NCBI GenBank assembly: GCA_017615635.1
Contig: JAFZZR010000099.1
Span: 78,345-142,344 of the forward strand
DNA from: Lentisphaeria bacterium
GTDB taxonomy: Bacteria > Verrucomicrobiota > Lentisphaeria > Victivallales > UBA1829
Length of the DNA: 64,000 nucleotides
Direction of reading: 5' to 3'
This document shows positions 62,427-64,000 of this stretch, piece by piece (positions within the stretch are counted from its first letter, which is position 1; each line of letters begins with the position of its first letter). The notes under the pieces were generated by a model that worked only from the letters and a program-made list of their open reading frames with translations, was not told the DNA's origin and did no database searches. Both the position numbers and the translations under genes were made by a program.

Positions 62427-62455
62427 AATATAGCATTTGATGCTCGAAAAGTCAA
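62427..62455 (-). promoter_or_regulatory. Promoter of the minus-strand polysaccharide unit
   Basis: Minus-strand TTGACT (62455-62450), 17-nt spacer ending in TGC, TATATT (62432-62427). Strong match; it lies about 55 nt before the tviB start. Confidence 0.7.
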
Positions 62456-62581
62456 GGAAGGAAAAGCGCATTTATTGCATTTCACACTAAAAACGCGCAC
62501 AGACACGCATCCGTACCGCATTCGAGAGGCGTCTGCAGCACCCGGCACAGGATATCCAACAGGTAAAACAGCCATATTTTT

Positions 62582-62621
62582 GTGCATTCTTCTTTGATAT
62601 TCCGCAAAAATGCACTATATT
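62582..62621 (+). promoter_or_regulatory. panD promoter with inverted GTGCATT repeat
   Basis: TTGATA (62594-62599), 16-nt spacer, TATATT (62616-62621). GTGCATT (62582-62588) and AATGCAC (62609-62615) form an inverted repeat covering the -35 and spacer, a likely operator related to the one near rdgB. Confidence 0.58.
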
Positions 62622-62671
62622 AAGCGTCTGCGATTTTCGTAAGACGACATGAAGAAGGAGACGGAAGACCA

Positions 62672-63049
62672 ATGCTGCTTCAGATGCTGAAAGGAAAGAT
62701 TCACCGCGCACGCATTACGCACTGCGATATCGACTACGAAGGTTCTCTGGAAATCGACACGGATATTCTTTCAGCCGCATCCATTCGGCCCTACGAAAAA
62801 ATACTTGTCGTGAACGCGACAAACGGAAACAGGCTGGAGACGTATGCGATTCCGGGAGAGGCCGGAAGCCGTATTTTCCGTCTGAACGGAGCGGCGGCCC
62901 ATCTGGGACGGATCGGCGATATCGTGACGATCATGTGCTTCGCGCAGTTCACGGAGGACGAGGCGAAGACGCATCTGCCTGATATCGTGGTGATGGATGA
63001 GAAAAACCGGATCGCCGTGCGTCGGAAAGGCCGGGAGACGGTCGCCTGA
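62672..63049 (+). CDS. panD: Aspartate 1-decarboxylase
   Basis: 125 residues, the size of the pyruvoyl-dependent enzyme. MLLQMLKGKIHRARITHCDIDYEGS aligns with E. coli PanD and places the self-cleavage site at Gly24-Ser25; Lys9, His11 and Tyr22 of the family are present, and NGAAAHLGRIGDIVTIM follows. It makes beta-alanine for pantothenate and CoA. A single gene with its own promoter. Confidence 0.96.
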   Translation: MLLQMLKGKIHRARITHCDIDYEGSLEIDTDILSAASIRPYEKILVVNATNGNRLETYAIPGEAGSRIFRLNGAAAHLGRIGDIVTIMCFAQFTEDEAKTHLPDIVVMDEKNRIAVRRKGRETVA

Positions 63050-63074
63050 TCCCAACGTCCGTCCGGCTTCATTG

Positions 63075-63842
63075 TCAGCCGAACAGCCGCCTCACATATT
63101 CGAACAGGACGACGGTTGCCGCCTGGGCCACGTTCAGGGATTCCGCATCGCCCGGCATGGGAATATGAAGAGCTCTGGCGCCCTCCAGAGCAGCCACGCC
63201 CGTTGCCTCGCATCCCAGGATCACCGCCGAATTCCGGAACACATCCTCTGTCCGGAAAAGATTTTCGCCGCCCGCAGGAAGAGTCCGGAAGAACGTGCCG
63301 ACGCCCAGGTGCTTCAGCGCCGCGGCGGTCTCCTCCAGATTTCCGGCGTTCCGGATCCCCAGTACGAACTGAGCGCCGGAAGCGGAACGGAGAATCTTAT
63401 CGGAAAACGGGTCCGCGGAACCGGCCGTGATCCAGACTTCATGCAGTCCGACGGCCCGGGCGGTCCGCAGGATCGTCCCGAAATTTCCGGGATCGCCTAC
63501 GCGGTCGAGGACCAGGACAAAAGGATCGGGCACATGAGAATCCGCAGGCACAGGATCCGGACGCCGGGCAAGGACCATGACGCCCTGGGAATGGACAGTG
63601 GGAGCGAGGCTGTCGAACTCGGCTCCGTTCAGGATAACCGTCTCTGCATGGCAGGACGGCAGTTCGATCGATGTCCGATCATCCCGGAGGATCAGCAGCT
63701 CGACCAAGTCAGGCCGTCCGGCAAGAATCTCGGCACACGGACGCTGTCCGTCGCATAGACAGAATTCGGAATTCTTCCGGCCGTGCCGGGCACGCAAAGA
63801 ACGCAGAAGCGCCTGCTGACGCCGGGTCAGTCCCTCGGTCAT
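63075..63842 (-). CDS. TrmH/SpoU family RNA 2'-O-methyltransferase
   Basis: 255 residues. A short N-terminal substrate-binding domain (EFCLCDGQRPCAEILAG) and the SPOUT knot with all three motifs: DRVGDPGNFGTILRTARAVG (motif 1), VILGCEATGV (motif 2) and IPMPGDAESLNVAQAATVVLFE (motif 3). It methylates rRNA or tRNA ribose with SAM; RlmB versus TsnR/other targets cannot be told. It starts 5 bp after the end of the next upstream gene, without a ribosome site of its own, so coupling is likely. Confidence 0.93.
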   Translation of the reverse strand: MTEGLTRRQQALLRSLRARHGRKNSEFCLCDGQRPCAEILAGRPDLVELLILRDDRTSIELPSCHAETVILNGAEFDSLAPTVHSQGVMVLARRPDPVPADSHVPDPFVLVLDRVGDPGNFGTILRTARAVGLHEVWITAGSADPFSDKILRSASGAQFVLGIRNAGNLEETAAALKHLGVGTFFRTLPAGGENLFRTEDVFRNSAVILGCEATGVAALEGARALHIPMPGDAESLNVAQAATVVLFEYVRRLFG

Positions 63843-63847
63843 AAGAA

Positions 63848-64000
63848 TTACTTGGTGGCCGCAGGAGCTTTCGGTGCGGCAGCAGAAGCCTTGGCTGCAG
63901 GCGCGGCGGGCGCTTTCGGAGCTGTCGCAGCGGGAGTCTTGGCCGCAGGCGCTTTCGGAGCTGCCGCAGCGGGAGCCTTGGCTGCAGGCGCTTTCGGAGC
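63848..64000 (-). CDS. C-terminal end of an Ala/Pro/Lys-rich protein
   Basis: Partial; only 50 C-terminal residues lie in the window. They read as repeats of about APKAPAAKAPAAA, encoded by a 39-bp tandem repeat (the sequence CGCTTTCGGAGC recurs at 63911, 63950 and 63989 on the plus strand), ending in APAATK. Histone H1-like tails and some ribosomal or nucleoid proteins have such sequence; the protein itself cannot be identified from here. Confidence 0.7.
   Translation of the reverse strand, partial: APKAPAAKAPAAAAPKAPAAKTPAATAPKAPAAPAAKASAAAPKAPAATK

Overview
The window is a dense, roughly 58% G+C bacterial chromosome segment with 53 protein genes (two cut by the window edges, one pair being halves of an interrupted gene), one tRNA and one probable 6S RNA. 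Lipid A synthesis (lpxB), a Wzx/Wzy-type surface polysaccharide locus, many secreted proteins and a BamE-like lipoprotein point to a Gram-negative envelope. Pectin- and glucoside-type glycoside hydrolases, a GldG/DUF4340-type ABC exporter, RNase Y and a secreted protein with a pseudopilin-like helix suggest a member of the PVC group, most likely Lentisphaerota (Victivallales-like). That placement is inferred from gene content, not from a marker phylogeny. No rRNA, CRISPR, IS element, integrase or phage gene was seen.

Layout. 1-8.4 kb (minus): prc (partial), a HIRAN-domain protein, lpxB, ppdK and pnp. 8.5-10 kb: a stand-alone membrane processive GT2 with a near-consensus promoter. 10-18.3 kb (minus): a tightly coupled run of a secreted protein, ABC permease, ABC ATPase, GldF-GldG fusion, DUF4340 protein, thiD and an N-acetylmuramoyl-L-alanine amidase, in which most neighbours overlap by ATGA. 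18.4-23.7 kb (plus): a formyltransferase, the candidate 6S RNA, 5-formyl-THF cyclo-ligase, RNase Y, an HD hydrolase and an orphan OppF-type ATPase. 23.7-34.5 kb: two small envelope proteins, tRNA-Glu(CUC), dGTPase, GH28 and GH63-like enzymes, phosphohexomutase, a MurA with Asp in place of the fosfomycin-target Cys, and a CocE-type hydrolase. 34.6-39.5 kb: a proline operon (proS, a HTH-cupin-acyl ligase fusion, proC) closed by a strong terminator. 39.5-42.9 kb: rdgB, a secreted protein and a second, divergently transcribed secreted protein.

43-62.4 kb is a surface polysaccharide locus made of two converging transcription units. The plus unit carries an epimerase, a PglC-type initiating sugar-phosphate transferase, a 4,6-dehydratase-like SDR, a large polytopic protein, a GT2, a GtrA-FrhB fusion and a polysaccharide pyruvyl transferase. 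The minus unit starts from a TTGACT-17-TATATT promoter and carries Vi-antigen-like tviB and tviC, a GT39-like membrane transferase split by an in-frame UGA, three GT4 enzymes, Wzx and Wzy. The two units meet tail to tail with a 49-bp coding overlap. The genes predict a lipid-linked, uronic-acid-containing, possibly pyruvylated polymer. panD, a SpoU/TrmH methyltransferase and the end of an Ala/Pro/Lys-rich protein close the window.

The most interesting observations are the interrupted GT39 gene, the GtrA-FrhB and HTH-cupin-ligase fusions, the candidate 6S RNA in its classical place before the cyclo-ligase gene, the Asp-type MurA, the palindromic leader of proS, a GAAAATGCAC motif shared by the rdgB and panD upstream regions, and a 114-bp duplicated hairpin element after the phosphohexomutase gene.
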